Both the position numbers and the translations under genes were made by a program. Shown piece by piece: positions 21,195-33,352 of a stretch of 64,000 bases of DNA. Position 1 is the stretch's first letter, and each line of letters opens with the position of its first letter. The notes under the pieces were generated by a model, which was not told the origin of the DNA, made no database searches, and worked only from the letters and a program-made list of their open reading frames with translations. This DNA is from Neostapfia colusana (taxonomy: Eukaryota > Streptophyta > Magnoliopsida > Poales > Poaceae): positions 25,045,928 through 25,109,927 of the forward strand of contig JASWHV010000001.1 of assembly GCA_030760725.1 (NCBI GenBank). Reading direction: 5' to 3'.

Positions 21195-21455
21195 CTACAG
21201 AAAAACACTTCTTATTTTTAGTAAGCCAACAGGGCAGTAACTTCAAAAAAACATTTACAAGAAATGAAACATTTATAACAAGTATTAGACACAAGGCTAA
21301 TTCCAAATTGATAAAAATGGGAAAGTAGTAAAGATCTATTAAATGCTTAAAAACCAGAACAAATATATTAACAAGCATAACTCTACTGATGCCACTGCTA
21401 GGATTTAAACATAGTTACGTGACAAGACAAGACGGCTATATGCCTGGTGGGTTGT

Positions 21456-21471
21456 GGGGGGGGGGGGGGGG
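21456..21471 (+). repeat. Poly-G tract of 16 bases
   Basis: An uninterrupted run of about 16 G lies just before the first recognisable LINE sequence. Length may vary by polymerase slippage or assembly error. It may mark the region of the 5' truncation point of the LINE. Confidence 0.7.
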
Positions 21472-21982
21472 TTAGCATCAATTGCAGTTTCCTTTTTGAG
21501 TTGTCTTGGCTGGTACATCCTGATTTTAAGAATTTGGTCCAAAAGATTTGGTCTGAACCCACTAGAGATGTGAATGCACTAGATAGGGTTCTTTTTTGAA
21601 GCTCAAGAAAACCAAAAAAATATTTTAAGGGTTAGTGATTTGATCAAGCTGGGAAAGTAAAGAAAAGGGAAAAGAGAAATTCATAATTTCTTGCATATTT
21701 AGAACAGAGGAACTAGTTCCCTTGATTGAAGTTTAGATTAAGAGGAGCGTTGACTTGTCAAGGGAAGTTGAAGAGCTATATTGGTTCAAGAGAGGTCATG
21801 AATCATGGCTTCTCAACAGAGATAACAATACTGAATATTTTCATCTTATGGCAAACGGTAGGAAGAGAAAGCATACCATTTATTACATACAAAATGAGGG
21901 TACAATAGTGAAAGGAGATGATGCTCTCCTCCGACATGCTAGTGATTACTATAAATTTTTATTTGGTCATGAAAGTGGAAAT

Positions 21983-22164
21983 GAGAAGGGGAGCCTTGGC
22001 GCAGCGGTAAAACTGTTGCCTTGTGACCATGAGGTCACGGGTTCGAGTCCTGGAAACAGCCTCTTGCAGAAATGCAGGGAAAGGCTGCGTACAAAAGACC
22101 CAAGTTGGTCGGACCCTTCCCCGGACCCTGCGCAAGCGGGAGCTACATGCACCGGGATGCCCTT
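21983..22164 (+). mobile_element. Au-type SINE inside the LINE
   Basis: It is tRNA-derived, with an A box TGGCGCAGCGG at 21997-22007 and a B box GGTTCGAGTCC near 22040-22050. The body carries the CTTGCAGAAATGCAGGG and CCCTTCCCCGGACCC motifs I know from the Au SINE family. It is flanked by a perfect 16-bp TSD, tcatgaaagtggaaat, at 21967-21982 and 22165-22180. Only the tRNA-like promoter is present; there is no functional tRNA. Confidence 0.85.
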
Positions 22165-22250
22165 TCATGAAAGTGGAAATTAATTTGAAATAGACCTCCC
22201 CTTTGGTTAGGATCATTTGATATTACTGTTGAGGAAAATTCTGAATTAGA

Positions 22251-22406
22251 AGGGCAGGCCTGGCGCAGTGGTAGAGTCTCTCCACTTGTGTCCTGGAGGT
22301 CCCGGGGTTCAAATCAGCCTCCTTGCAAAATAAGCAAGGGGAAGGCTGCCTAGAAATCCCCTTCCAACGTGTGGGAGCTTTCAGCACTGGGCATTGCCCT
22401 TTTTTA
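22251..22406 (+). mobile_element. Second SINE family, copy 1
   Basis: A box TGGCGCAGTGG at 22261-22271 and B box GGGTTCAAATC near 22306-22316 mark a tRNA-derived head. The tail ends GCATTGCCCTTTTTT. Diverged flanks (GGAAAATTCTGAATTA before, GGAAAAATGGGAATTA after) are probably its old TSD. Removing it restores the LINE frame around EENSELTKPFEEEE. A second copy is at 41012-41169. Confidence 0.7.
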
Positions 22407-23918
22407 GGAAAAATGGGAATTAACAAAACCTTTTGAGGAAGAGGAAGTTAAATCAGCTTTGTTCCAAGTAGAGAAAAATAAGGCAGCAGGACCTGATAAA
22501 ATGCCTACTGAATTCTACCAGTGTTGTTGGGCTATAATCAAAGATAATATTTACAGCTTTTTGCTGACTTCTATAGTGGTACCCTTGATATCAAAAGGCT
22601 AAATTATTGTACAATTACCCTGTTACCCAATGTGGAAGGAGTTGAAAGAATTCAGCAATTTAGTCTAATATGTCTACTGAACTGCCTGTATAAATGGTTC
22701 ACAAGGTTTTGACAGTTAGATTTGAACCTATTGCTGATAGAATAATTCACAGAGAGCAGCCGACTTTTATCGAGGGTAGGAATATAATGACTGGGGTGTT
22801 GGTGATTCCTGAAATTTTACATGAAACTAAGAGGAAGAACAAAACAGGCGCTGATCTCAAACGTGACTTTGAAAAGCCTATGACAAAGTAAACTGGGACT
22901 TCCTTTTCAAAAACCTAGAGTGCAGAGGTTTCAATAAAACTTGGTACCAATGGATAAATGTGGTGTGTGATAAATGTGCCAATGGATAAATGTGAGTGGG
23001 TGTCAAGTTAAATAATGAAGAGGCTCCTGACTTCCAAAGTCACCAAGGGTGTGAGAGAGGGGGATCCCTTATGACCCCTTCTTTTCAATATAGTGGCAGA
23101 TTGCTTTAAAAGAATGGTTCATTCAGCCCAACAGAATGGGCTAGTGAAGAGCTTATGAGAGAAACTGGTTCTAAATGGTGTAGCTATTCTTCAATATGCT
23201 GATGACACCATTATTTGTCTTAAAGATATTTTTGAAGGTGCTAGGAATATCAAATTGCTCTTATATCTTTATAAGCAAATGTCTGGGCTTAAAATCGATT
23301 TTGATAAAAGTGAGGTATTGTGCATTAATGGAGATCAAAATATTGAATTGGTTTATGCAAAATTGGCAACTTCCCCATTTATTTCTGTTTCCCCTGAACC
23401 CTTGGTAGACTTCATGTATCTGATTGGGAGAACATGGAGGCAAAATCATGTAAAAAAATATATGCCTGGCAGGGAAACTCTATGTATATGGGGGTAGAAC
23501 TATTCTTATTAATTCAAGCTTGACTAATTCCCCTGTCTATCATATGTCTATGTTCCTACTTCTAAAAAACAGTAGTTGGAAGGATGGATAAAGCCCTCTT
23601 CAAAATGGGGATGGGTAAAGCTAGAAGGAAACTCCTCTAGCAGGGAGGTAGCCTGAAGAAAAAAATACCATCTAGTCAAATGGGAGAAAGTTCGTAAATC
23701 TAAAAAGAAGTGTGGCTGGGAATTAAGGATATTAGGAAGATGAACATTAGCTTGTTATGCAAATGGTGGTGGAAGTTGGAAAATTAGGAGGGGTCATGGC
23801 AGCATATTATTAAAGCCAAGTATCTAAATGGAAAACCCATTGGTAATAGTAAAGCTAAACAATATGGTTCCCCTATTTGGTCAGGCCTCTTAAATATTAG
23901 GAAATATATTCTACCTTC

Positions 23919-24251
23919 TGTTAGTAAGTCCAGTGCTTAGGCTTAGTTTTTTCAGTTAATCAGTTTTCAGTCTCTGAATAAGTCTGTTAGTGTCGACAGA
24001 CCAAGTTTGTTTCAGTTAGTGAGAATAGAACCAGTCTAACTGGTTAGTTAGGACCTGGCCTGCAGGAGTGATCCTGCTGTTAGGCTGATTCTGTTTTCCA
24101 GGATGATTAAGTCTTGTAACAGCCTCATGGCTACAGTATAAATAAAGGGGTTCAGCCACTATTAGCTGCTAAGTTAAGCAGTCCAACATCTTGTGTTCAG
24201 GTGAAGAACAGAGGTGAGGGGAGGGAGTGACTTAGGTCAAGTTTCCCAACA
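23919..24251 (+). repeat. Copia-1 5' LTR
   Basis: The 333-bp repeat starts TGTTAG and ends CCCAACA and contains a TATAAATAAAG promoter/poly-A region near 24138. It differs from the 3' copy by a small number of substitutions. Confidence 0.85.
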
Positions 24252-24285
24252 ATTGGATTCAGAGCCCAGATTCTGTTCCACGGCC

Positions 24286-26086
24286 ATGGCAGAACGGACG
24301 GCGATCCCCGTCCCCCATCAGGGAGCGCCCACAGTCGCCATCCCCCATTCGTCGCCGTGGGCGCAGCCAGTGCCCGCAGAGCCCTGCTCCGGCAAGGATT
24401 GTGCGGGGGGTGAGTGGCCAATTTCCATTGCTCATGAAGACCAATTACTCTGATTGGTCATCGATGATGCGAGTGATGTTTCGCGCACGTGGACTATGGA
24501 CGGCCATCAGCGTTGGCACCGCCGACGAGATGGAGGATCAGATGGCCATGGAGGCGTTGCTCTGCGGCGTTCCACTGGAGATGGCGTCAACATTGGCGGC
24601 GAAGCCCTCCACCAAATACACCTGGGATCAACTGGAGACATCCTGGCTCGGCTCGGACCGCGTGAGAACGGCGGCGGCACAACGCGTCTGGCGACAATAC
24701 GAGAATGTCGCATTTCTCGACGGTGAGTCGCTTGACCACTTCACATTACATCTCGGGAAGATGGTGCAGGAGCTGGAGATCCTCGGCGACCCGGAGGATC
24801 CTTAGAAGGTCGCCACCAAGTACCTCAGAGTGGTGCCGAACAAGTATGCGCAGGTTGCCATCGCAATTGAGTCGGTCCTCGACATCTCCGCGATGTCAAT
24901 TGAGGAGATCACCGGTCGCCTGCGACCAGTCGAAGGCTGCGGTGATGAGGAGGAGGACTCGATGCCCGGCGGCAGGCTACTGCTCACGGAGGAGCAGTGG
25001 CAAGCGCGTATGAAGCAGAAACTGGGGCATGCCGGGTCAAAATCGAGATCCGGCAAGTTCATATCAAGGAATCGCAAGTTAGGGCCAAACAAGAAGAAGA
25101 GCCCCGACAACACCTGCCACAATTGCGGGAAGAAAGAGCATTGGACGCGGGATTGCCGAGCTCCACGGAAGGAGCAGGCGAACCTTGCTCGCAAGGAGGA
25201 AGAGGAGACCCTGCTGATGGCACGAATTTCTGAATTCATCATCGATTCTGAGACGACGCAAGCACAGGAAGATCTTCACCTTCATGAGCCTGATGCTCAT
25301 GCCTTTCTTGGCTGCGATGCTGACGGCAAGAACCTAGAGGGCTGGTACCTCGACACCGGCACCACGAGCCACATGACCGGGAGAGCAGAGGTGTTCTCTG
25401 AACTGGATCATGCGGTGCAGGGGACCGTGCATTTCGGCGATGGGTCACTTGTTCAAATTCATGGGCGCGGGGTCGTATCCTTCACCGGCAAAACAGGGGA
25501 GACAATCAAGCTCGCCGGCGTCCTCTACATTCCAAGCCTCAAGAACAGCATCATCTCCCTCGGCCAACTAGACCAGAACGAAAGTAGAGTGCCGATCAAA
25601 AATGGCATCCTCTGCATCTGGAATCGCCGCTGTCGCCTCCTCGTCAGAATCGAGCGAGGCGAGAACAGGCTATACGTCCTGCATGCCAATGTGGCACAGG
25701 GTATGAGCCTTGGTGCTCGACACCAGGAAGATGGAGAACGCTGGCATGCGCGCTACGGCCACATGGGCTACGATGCATTGCGCCAGCTAAGCAAGGAAGG
25801 AATGGTGATCGGTCTGCCGGAAATCAAGAAGAATGGCGTTTGCGATGTGTGCGTAGTCACCAAACAATGCCGAGCTCCTTTCCAGGTGCAGTCAAGCTTC
25901 AGGGCTGCAGCTCCACTCGACTTGGTCCACGGAGACCTTTGTGGACCGATCACGCCGGTGACGCCGGGAGGGCGGTGCTTCTTCCTGCTCCCCGTTGACG
26001 ACGCCACACGATACATGTGGATTAGGGTGATCTGCACAAAAAGTGAAGCTGCGTCGGAAATTAAGAAGGTGAAAGCGGTCACCTAG
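24286..26086 (+). pseudogene. Copia-1 gag, protease and integrase N-part
   Basis: An ATG at 24286 is followed by a frameshift at the G run near 24412. Gag then reads FPLLMKTNYSDWSSMM, a stop at 24803 and DISAMSIEEITGRL. The zinc knuckle CHNCGKKEHWTRDC is intact at about 25117. The protease active site WYLDTGTTSHMTG lies near 25345. The integrase HHCC region (WHARYGHMGYDALRQL, then CDVCVVTKQC) and DLVHGDLCGPI of the core follow, ending at TAG 26084. Confidence 0.8.
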
Positions 26087-28500
26087 CTGGAAGTGGGGCG
26101 TCCACTGCGCGTACTGTGCACGGACAATGGCGGTGAGTTCACGGCAATGGAATTTGCCGAGTATTGCGCCGGGGAGGGTGTCCAGAGGCAGTTCTCCGCG
26201 CCGTACACACCCCAACATAACGACGTTGTAGAACGCTGAAATCAGTCCATACTCACCATGGCCCGAGCCTTGCTGAAGGAAAGGAGAATGCCGGCACGGT
26301 ATTGGGGGAGGCGGTCACCACCACTGTCTTCCTGCTCGATTGTGCGCCAACAAAGGCACTGGAAGGGAAGACTCCCTATGAGGCATACCACGGATGCAAG
26401 CCGACCGTCAGCTTCTTGAAGACCTTCGGCTGTCTGGGTTTTGTCAAGGACAAACGGCCTGGGTTGAAGAAGCTTGATGATCGGAGTTCGCCAATGATTT
26501 TCACCAGCTATGCAGAAGGCTCCAAGGCCTTCAAGATGCTCGATCGGAAGACAGAGAAGGTGGTAGTCTCCCGCGACATCATCTTCGTCGAGAACAGGGG
26601 ATGGAACTGGAATTCGGGCACCGGCGAATCGACAGCTTGTGGACAAGAACTCATAGCACAATTCTACTCTGTTTTTCTGGCGGCGAACGCTAAGGAAGAA
26701 GGAGCACCTCAGGAGGATGTGGATGCATCGCCGACGGCACAAGAGGTGCCACAATCAGTTCCTGCCACTCCGCCGCCACCAGAGGGTCAAATTGACCCTG
26801 AATTCGTGACTCCTCTCGACGTCGACGAAGACCAACTCGATGCGTACCATTATGAGTCGCTAATTCGTTACCGTCGGTTGGACAATATCATCACCGATGA
26901 TGGTCCAGCGTCGGGACAAGGGCAGAGGAATCTTCTGCCCCCAAGGCATGGACGATCACGACGGATTCAGGGAGAGCTTCAATTGGCCACCGAAGGAGCA
27001 GAATCAGCGACATTTGCCGAAGCGGAAGAGGATTCGGCTTGGTGCAGCCATGAAGGAGGAAATTGACTCGATTCAAGAGAATCAGACTTGGGAATTGGTG
27101 GAATTGCCGCACAGACACCGTGCAATTGGGCTCAAATGGATCTACAAGATCAAGAGGAATGAATCGGGTGCAGTGGTGAAGCACAAAGCGCGCCTCATTG
27201 CCAAGGGCTATTTGCAGCAGGCCGAAATCGATTTCAAAGAAGTTTTCACTCCGATGGCCGCATGGAGTCAATGCGGCTAGTCCTTGCGCTGGACGTCAAA
27301 ACTGCATTCCTCGACGACGAGCTTGTGGAAGAGGTGTACGTGCGACAACCTTAGGGTTTCATCGTTGTTGGAGAAGAGAACAAGGTCCTTTGACTGCGCC
27401 GGGCTCTCTAAGGTCTTCGTCAAACCCCACGAGCATGGTATGTGAAGCTCGACAGCACGCTTCGCATGCTCAACTTCCGTCAGAGCGACCAGGAGCCGGC
27501 AATCTATTGCAGGGGAAGAGATTGGGGGTGCCTCATCGTTGGTGTGTACTTGGATGATTTGATCATCACGGGAACAACTTCGAGCGAGATCGGGCGCTTC
27601 AAGGAAGAGATGAAGATGCAGTTTAAAATGGCGGACCTCGGGTTGCTCCCGTTCTACCTCGGATTGGAAGTGCAACAGAGCTTCGCCAGGATTGGCATCT
27701 CTCAGGCGCGCTATGCTGAGAAGATTTTGGAAGCCGAAGGTGACGGGATGCAATTCCGCACAAACGCCAATGGAACAGACTCAGATTGAGCCACGACAAT
27801 AAGGCGAAAGAAGATGCGACTCTATACCGGAGCTTAATCGGAAGCCTTCGGTACTTGGTCCATACCCTCCTGGATTTGGTGTTCACCGTCGGTTATCTCA
27901 GTCGTTTTATGCAGCATCCGACGGCGGAGCACATGACCGCATTGAAGCGCATCATCCGTTACATCGCTGGAATGATCGATTACGGCTGCTTCTATCGGCA
28001 GAGCCACGGCGGGGCCAAATTGATCGGCTACAGCGACAGCGACTACGCCGGCGATGTCGATAACAGTCACAGCACCTCTGGCGTGCTGTTCTTCTTCGGA
28101 CCAAGCCTAATCAGCTGGCATTCACTCAAGCAGTGGGTGGTTGCAATGTCTTCGTGCGAGGCGGAGTACATGGCAGCAACATAAGCTTCTACACAGGGAG
28201 TTTGGCTGGCTTGGCTGCTGGCTGATCTGAAGGAAGAAGTGAGGACAGTGGAGCTAAGGGTGGATAACAATCTTCCTTGGCCCTCATGAAAAATCCACTT
28301 TTCCATGAGCGCAGCGAGCATATTAGGGTCCGCTACCACTATGTGAGACAGTGTGTCGAAGATGGAAGTGTTCATGTGGAGTTCATCAACTCCAGTGATC
28401 AGCTGGCTGACATAGGAACCAAAGCACTTGGGAGGACAAAATTCTTGGAGGTGCGATCAAGAATTGGCATGACTCAAATGAAACCAGTGCCAAAGCAAAA
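26087..28500 (+). pseudogene. Copia-1 integrase core, reverse transcriptase and RNase H
   Basis: CTDNGGEFTAMEFAEYC and a stop-broken VVER complete the integrase triad. From 27050 the RT reads ENQTWELVELPHR, LKWIYKIKRNE, KARLIAKGY and YLDD at 27547-27558, where most copia RTs have YVDD. RNase H follows with YRSLIGSLRYLVHTLLD, YSDSDYAGDVD and SSCEAEYMAAT, then a tail around DQLADIGTKALGRTKF. At least three frame changes and several stops make it inactive. Confidence 0.75.
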
Positions 28501-28516
28501 GACTTAGGGGAAGAAT

Positions 28517-28850
28517 TGTTAGTAAGTCCAGTGCTTAGGCTTAGTTTTTTCAGTTAATCAGTTTTCAGTCTCTGAATAAGTCTGTTAGTCTCGACAGACC
28601 AAGTTTGTTTTAGTTAGTCAGAATAGAACCAGTCTAACTGGTTAGTTAGGACCTGGCCTGCAGGAGTGATAATGCTGTTAGGCGTGATCCTGTTTTCCAG
28701 GATGATTAAGTCTTGTAACAGCCTCATGGCGGCAGTATAAATAAAAGGGTTCACCCACTATTAGCTGCTAAGTTAAGAAACCCAACATCTTGTGTTTGTG
28801 TGAAGAACAGAGGTGAGGGGAGGGAGTGACTTAGCTCAGGTTTCCCAACA
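28517..28850 (+). repeat. Copia-1 3' LTR
   Basis: A 334-bp near-copy of 23919-24251, ending in CCCAACA before the TSD CCTTC. Only 12 bp of LINE sequence separates that TSD and the Gypsy-2 insertion point, so the two elements nearly touch. Confidence 0.85.
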
Positions 28851-28867
28851 CCTTCAAGGTCGGAAAT

Positions 28868-31800
28868 TGTAACACTCATTTCTCACGCTCAGTGAAGCCC
28901 AGGCGGCAGTTGCTGCCTCCCCAAAACCGCCGTAGCCCTCCTCCTCCCCTTCTCTCCACGTAATTATCGCATGTGAGCAAATTCTCATGGGCAGCAACCG
29001 TTCTTCGAATTTTCTCCCCAACTGGCACCTCCAAAACCGTCACCGCCTCCCCCTCTACAAATACCACCCGACCCCGGCCGTTTTTCCTCACCGAAACCCA
29101 CTCATCTCTTCCGGATAAGAAAAACCGCCCCATTCCCAATTCTCCAAAAACATCATCGGATCTTCAGTTCTAATCCCTCCTACGTCGTCACAAGGCCTCA
29201 AGGACGAGTTCCCGACGAAAATTTCCAAGGAAAAACACTTAGAGAGCGTCGCCGGCGAAGATCGCCGGAGTTCCTCGCTATGGCCGTCGACAACACCCTT
29301 CCGGTTGCTTCTGGATCCAAAGATCAACCTAAGTGAGTTCCCCATCCTCCCCTCTCTTCTGATGCAAAGAGATCAAGAAATAGTGAAGAAACGGCAAAAC
29401 CCGAAAGTTTCCGGCGAGGCCGCCGCCGCTCGCCGGCGCGCGCAGCCGCCGGCCGCGAAGGAGAAGGGGTGAGGCGACGTGGCCGCTGCTGGTGCGTCGG
29501 ATTTGAGCCAACGGCTCAGATTAGAAGGAGCGTACCGATTCGATTATTTAAATCTGGGTCGTTGATCTCAGATCCGACGGCCCACATTCAAAGCAGTTAT
29601 AAACGTTAGAAATTTTCTGGTTAGGTCCCTGGAGATTTGAATAAATAGGAAATAACCCCTGCTCTTTACACAATCAACCCTAGGCTTTATAGAAATTAGG
29701 GAAGTCACTGTGAATTAGCCAATTAGCCCCTGTGCATTTTGTAAATTGGTAAAATAGTTCTATAAATTCAATTTGAACCCTAACAAATTTGTAAATATTA
29801 CAATTTGGCCCAAACCAGTTTAAAAGTTTGATTTTAATTCTGTAATTAATCAAAATAGGCTAAATGATTTCTGAAAAATGTTAGAAACTTATTAAAAGCA
29901 CTGTTTAAACATTCTGATCATAATATAAATTCTGAAATTAAAAACAATGATTTCCAAAGACTGAAATTATTCATATAGTGACATTAATTTTGAAAATCAA
30001 AATAAAAACCACATATATTCCAGAAAAATTGTAGAAATTTATTATAAGGTGTAAGATTATTCTGTTTCCATATTTTTATACATGTGTAATTTCTGTAGCC
30101 CAGAATAATTATATATATGGCTGAAAATGTAATTTTAAGTATTAAATAAATGCTAAAATATAAATAAAAATATTATATAATGAAGGAAAATTATGGAAAT
30201 TGTTCCAAATACATAAATAGGTTCTGAAATGTAGAAAATGGTAATATGAGTTCTGAAAATGATTATAGTAATAACTTAAATGACTTTTAGAATTTAATTA
30301 ATTATAAAATTAACATATATACATATAAAATTCTAGAAATTATTCCAAATCACCACACAAATTGAAAATGAGTATTTTGGCTATAACAAAGATAAAGTAA
30401 AAGGATATAGATGTCCATTTGAAACTTATTTTCATTTCAAACCACATGAAATGACATGAAATCAATAAGTGTGTGTGTGTAATCAAACATATATGATTGA
30501 ATTGCATTATTAAGATTCTTATGGCATGTTTGGCATTGTTTTGTGTGCATATGCATGGATAGAACCAAACCAAAAACTACTTCCTAATCTTCAAGAGCAA
30601 GAATTTGAAGTGAATCAACATTCATTCAAAGGCAAGTGTTCCTTGACCACTTTGTTCCTACTCTAGGATGAATAGTTAGATTACTTGCATGATGTCTTCA
30701 ATATAAAACCCACTGTAGGATGTTTCCCTAGTTTTATTCCTTTATCATTCCTTGCAAAACCATGGAGGGAATTAGATAGGATTTGATGGTTATCATTTTA
30801 TGTGCTTAGTCATGCTTAGAACTTTAGAAATGAATAAAACATAGTTGATACTAGTCTTGTGGATTATATGAAAGACACAAGTGTGTGTCATGTTGTTATG
30901 AATCTAGACAGACTGGTTGTTTTGGTTGGTGCTTCGTGCACGAGACTCGGGAATGAGTTAGTGCCTGTCTTAGATTCTAAGAACCGGTACATGGAACAGT
31001 TAACCCGGCTTTACAGTGCCACCACAAGACTGAGATGGGGTAGCTTGGCCAATTAATTAGGACTTTGCCGGTATAGTATGAGTGTTTGGATGGTGCGGGG
31101 AATGGGAGTCCATTTTTGACTGCCCTGGGAACTGCAAGGCTCAAGAGGGGGCTTCTGCAGGGGAGGGTTTACTCCCAGGAACTGCAGCGGTGAAACCTCA
31201 GTGGGCTTGTACTTGCCGGTAGACCCTTTGTAAAGGCCATGTAGTGATCTCCTGATCGCACACCAAAGGAAGTGTGTAATGTGGCTTGCAACCACGGATA
31301 TCAAGGAGGTTCTTAGTCCACCTGGCAACAGGGGATGAAATCACTACTTGTGGGTAAAGTGGTACAATCTCTGCAGAGAACCAAACTGTCATGACAGCCG
31401 TGCTCACGGTCAAGAGCGGCTTGGACTTGTCCATGATTAGAGAAACATGAATGTGAGTTGAAAGAGGTTATTGGGTGCTGTAACCTAACATTAATGACTT
31501 AATTATGAAGTTGGTGGGATTATCACTTAGTAAGATAGGTTTCTAATCAAAGCTAAGGCTTAGGATTAAACATAGTGCTTAACCATGTTAGCCTTTCCTT
31601 GCTATTAGCCTTCATAACTTTCTTTCCTACACTTGCTGAGTACCTTTGATACTCAAACTTGCTTTTGTTGGACATCATATTGCTGCTCAGGTGCAAATGA
31701 AGATGTAGACTTTGATGAGGAGGACTTCGATCCCGAAGAGTCGTTCTAGGTTGGCGAAACCCCCGGGCAACGCCTGTGGAACTGGAGCACCACGCTAGAG

Positions 31801-31998
31801 TCTTCCGTTGTTATGATATTCATGTACTTATACTCATATTTGATATTTTATGCCTTATGATGCAATATTACGTTGTATGATAAACTTGGCTTGTAATACA
31901 ATGATATTTCACTCTTGTCGTCGCATGTATGAATCAATTGATCCTGGCATACATGTGAGAATACGCTCGGTGATCCTTATGGAAAACCGGGTGTGACA
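28868..31998 (+). repeat. Gypsy-2 5' LTR, 3.13 kb
   Basis: It starts with a GC-rich CT-tract region, then an AT-rich body at 29600-30600, and ends near CCCCCGGGCAACGCCTGTGG and GGTGTGACA. No long ORF is supported inside. Short open frames, including the 60-90 codon ones near 28876-29511, have no homology I recognise. Confidence 0.9.
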
Positions 31999-32001
31999 AA
32001 G

Positions 32002-32014
32002 TGGTATCGGAGCC
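32002..32014 (+). other. Gypsy-2 primer binding site
   Basis: TGGTATCGGAGCC follows the 5' LTR by three bases. It matches the 3' end complement of initiator-Met tRNA (TGGTATCAGAGC) apart from one transition. Confidence 0.75.
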
Positions 32015-32208
32015 AAGGTTGCCCGTAGGACGCAAACCTAGTTAGAAATGGACGGGATAAACATCACTATTTTATTAAAAACTATTTTACTAAAGATTTT
32101 GGTAGAAGTAGGATTATTTAGATTATATATATGTTGTCTAAACTCATCTATACTCAAAAGTATATTATTGTTTATTTTCTAACACATTTTAAATTTTTCT
32201 TGAAACAG

Positions 32209-33003
32209 ATGGCACGCACACGTCTCACGGCCCGTAAGTCCACCGGAGGACGAGTTCCTCGATACCAGCTGGTTGCACGTACTGTCGAGGATGTGGACAA
32301 CCCCGCCACATACCAGACCAACAGGGAGTCCACTAAAGGCATGGTGGATCGCCTTAGACACCTCTTTCGCTGTGCTAGCTACACCGGCAAGCTAGAGGTG
32401 CAATACGACACCACTCGAGTTACTCGCGCAGAACGCGAGGAATGGAGGTCACAGGCGAGGATCTACCATGAGAATAAGCTGCTCAAGATCCACAATTCAC
32501 CAGCATGGAGGTCCACCATGGCAGAGGCTGAGAAGGATGCCACTTGGGAGGCGATCACTTGCCAGAGCTATATCAACCGTGGCCGCCTTGAGGGGACTCA
32601 ATACATGTACACCCCTCGGCGCCAAAGTGGAAGTGCAGTGTTCAACTACGAACCAATCCATGAAGGTTGCAACATAGTGCAGATGGATGTGAGCCTCGAG
32701 GTAGGAGTTGACGTCAGCACCAGACTACAGAACTGCCAGCAAGAGCTCCAGGATGTACGTGACCTCATGAAGAAAACGGAGGCCATAATGCGTGGACTGA
32801 TAAGGATGAGGGATGGAGAAGTGAGTGATCTCTACGCTTCAGATGGAGACACTTGGACTCCGGATTCTCCAGACCGTAGGGCAGCCAAACGCCCTCATAC
32901 TTCGCCACCACCTGAGGCCTCCACAGCTGAGTCAGAGGCTAGCTATCCTGATGGTGATGGCAAAGACCCACAGAAGAATGCACAGAACCCAGGGGACAAC
33001 TAG
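32209..33003 (+). CDS. Gypsy-2 extra ORF with histone H3 tail-like N-terminus
   Basis: The 264-residue frame is uninterrupted. I chose the ATG at 32209 because it follows a pyrimidine-rich CTTGAAACAG that looks like a 3' splice site, and because the protein then starts exactly like histone H3: [21 protein letters not shown] against H3 [20 protein letters not shown]. The ARKS segment with K9 and S10 equivalents is kept; K4 and K14 are Arg and K18 is Tyr. The rest is not a histone fold. It has a central region with [17 protein letters not shown] and [17 protein letters not shown], a coiled-coil-like stretch near [19 protein letters not shown] and a disordered, acidic Ser/Pro-rich tail. Function is unknown. 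Possible roles are mimicry of H3 for histone readers or writers, or an accessory of gag. I recognise no named family for the body. Confidence 0.75.
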   Translation: [264 protein letters not shown]

Positions 33004-33352
33004 GATAGGTGTCCTTGCTCATGTAATAACTCGTGTAGTACGTATGTATGTTATATTGTAATGCTTATTGCGTAATGGTTGTTTAAGTAATTGTTTAGGT
33101 TTGATAATGCAATGTATTGTTAGTGTGTAAACATGAGTTGTGAAAGCCATAGGCTTATGTTCACAACCTTGTTAGTGTATGTACATAACTACTAATGATT
33201 ATAAATGCTAGGCTTGTTTCAAACATGATTGTTAAATGAACAAATTAAAGATTTTTATAACTGCTATATGGAACCAAAAAGGTTACATACACATATAATG
33301 CAAACTATAAAGGTATGTATAAGATGAAACTAAACATAGACTTCCACAATAG

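Larger units (their letters stand above)
21505..23918 (+). mobile_element. L1-type LINE, ORF2 segment 1 (reverse transcriptase)
   Basis: Broken frames encode a plant L1 ORF2: HPDFKNLVQKIWSEP, ELYWFKRGHESWLLNRDNN, EEEVKSALFQVEKNKAAGPD, IQQF and FIEGRNIMTGVLV. The catalytic QYADD is at 23192-23206. QMSGLKIDFDKSEV and WKLEN/LLNIRKYILPS follow. The RT copies LINE RNA at nicked target DNA. Many stops and shifts are present, and the 5' end (endonuclease) is missing. Two SINEs interrupt it. It continues after Copia-1 and Gypsy-2 (a 12-bp scrap at 28856-28867), then at 40994, 45637 and 51987. Confidence 0.8.
23919..28850 (+). mobile_element. Copia-1: Ty1/copia LTR retrotransposon
   Basis: LTRs lie at 23919-24251 and 28517-28850 (333 and 334 bp, TGTTAGTAAG...CCCAACA), with a perfect TSD CCTTC at 23914-23918 and 28851-28855. 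The PBS ATTGGATTCAGAGCCC follows at 24252 and a purine tract ACTTAGGGGAAGAAT precedes the 3' LTR. It is inserted in the LINE. The order is gag, protease, integrase, RT, RNase H, as in copia. Several frameshifts and stops inactivate it. Confidence 0.9.

Noticed and set aside
21997..22050. tRNA gene suggested by A and B boxes (also at 22261 and 41021)
   Set aside because: No cloverleaf or acceptor stem can be drawn, and a 16-bp TSD and SINE body surround the boxes.
32209..33003. A real histone H3 gene
   Set aside because: Only the first 20 or so residues match; the histone fold, including the alpha-N and central helices, is absent, and the ORF sits between a PBS and gag.
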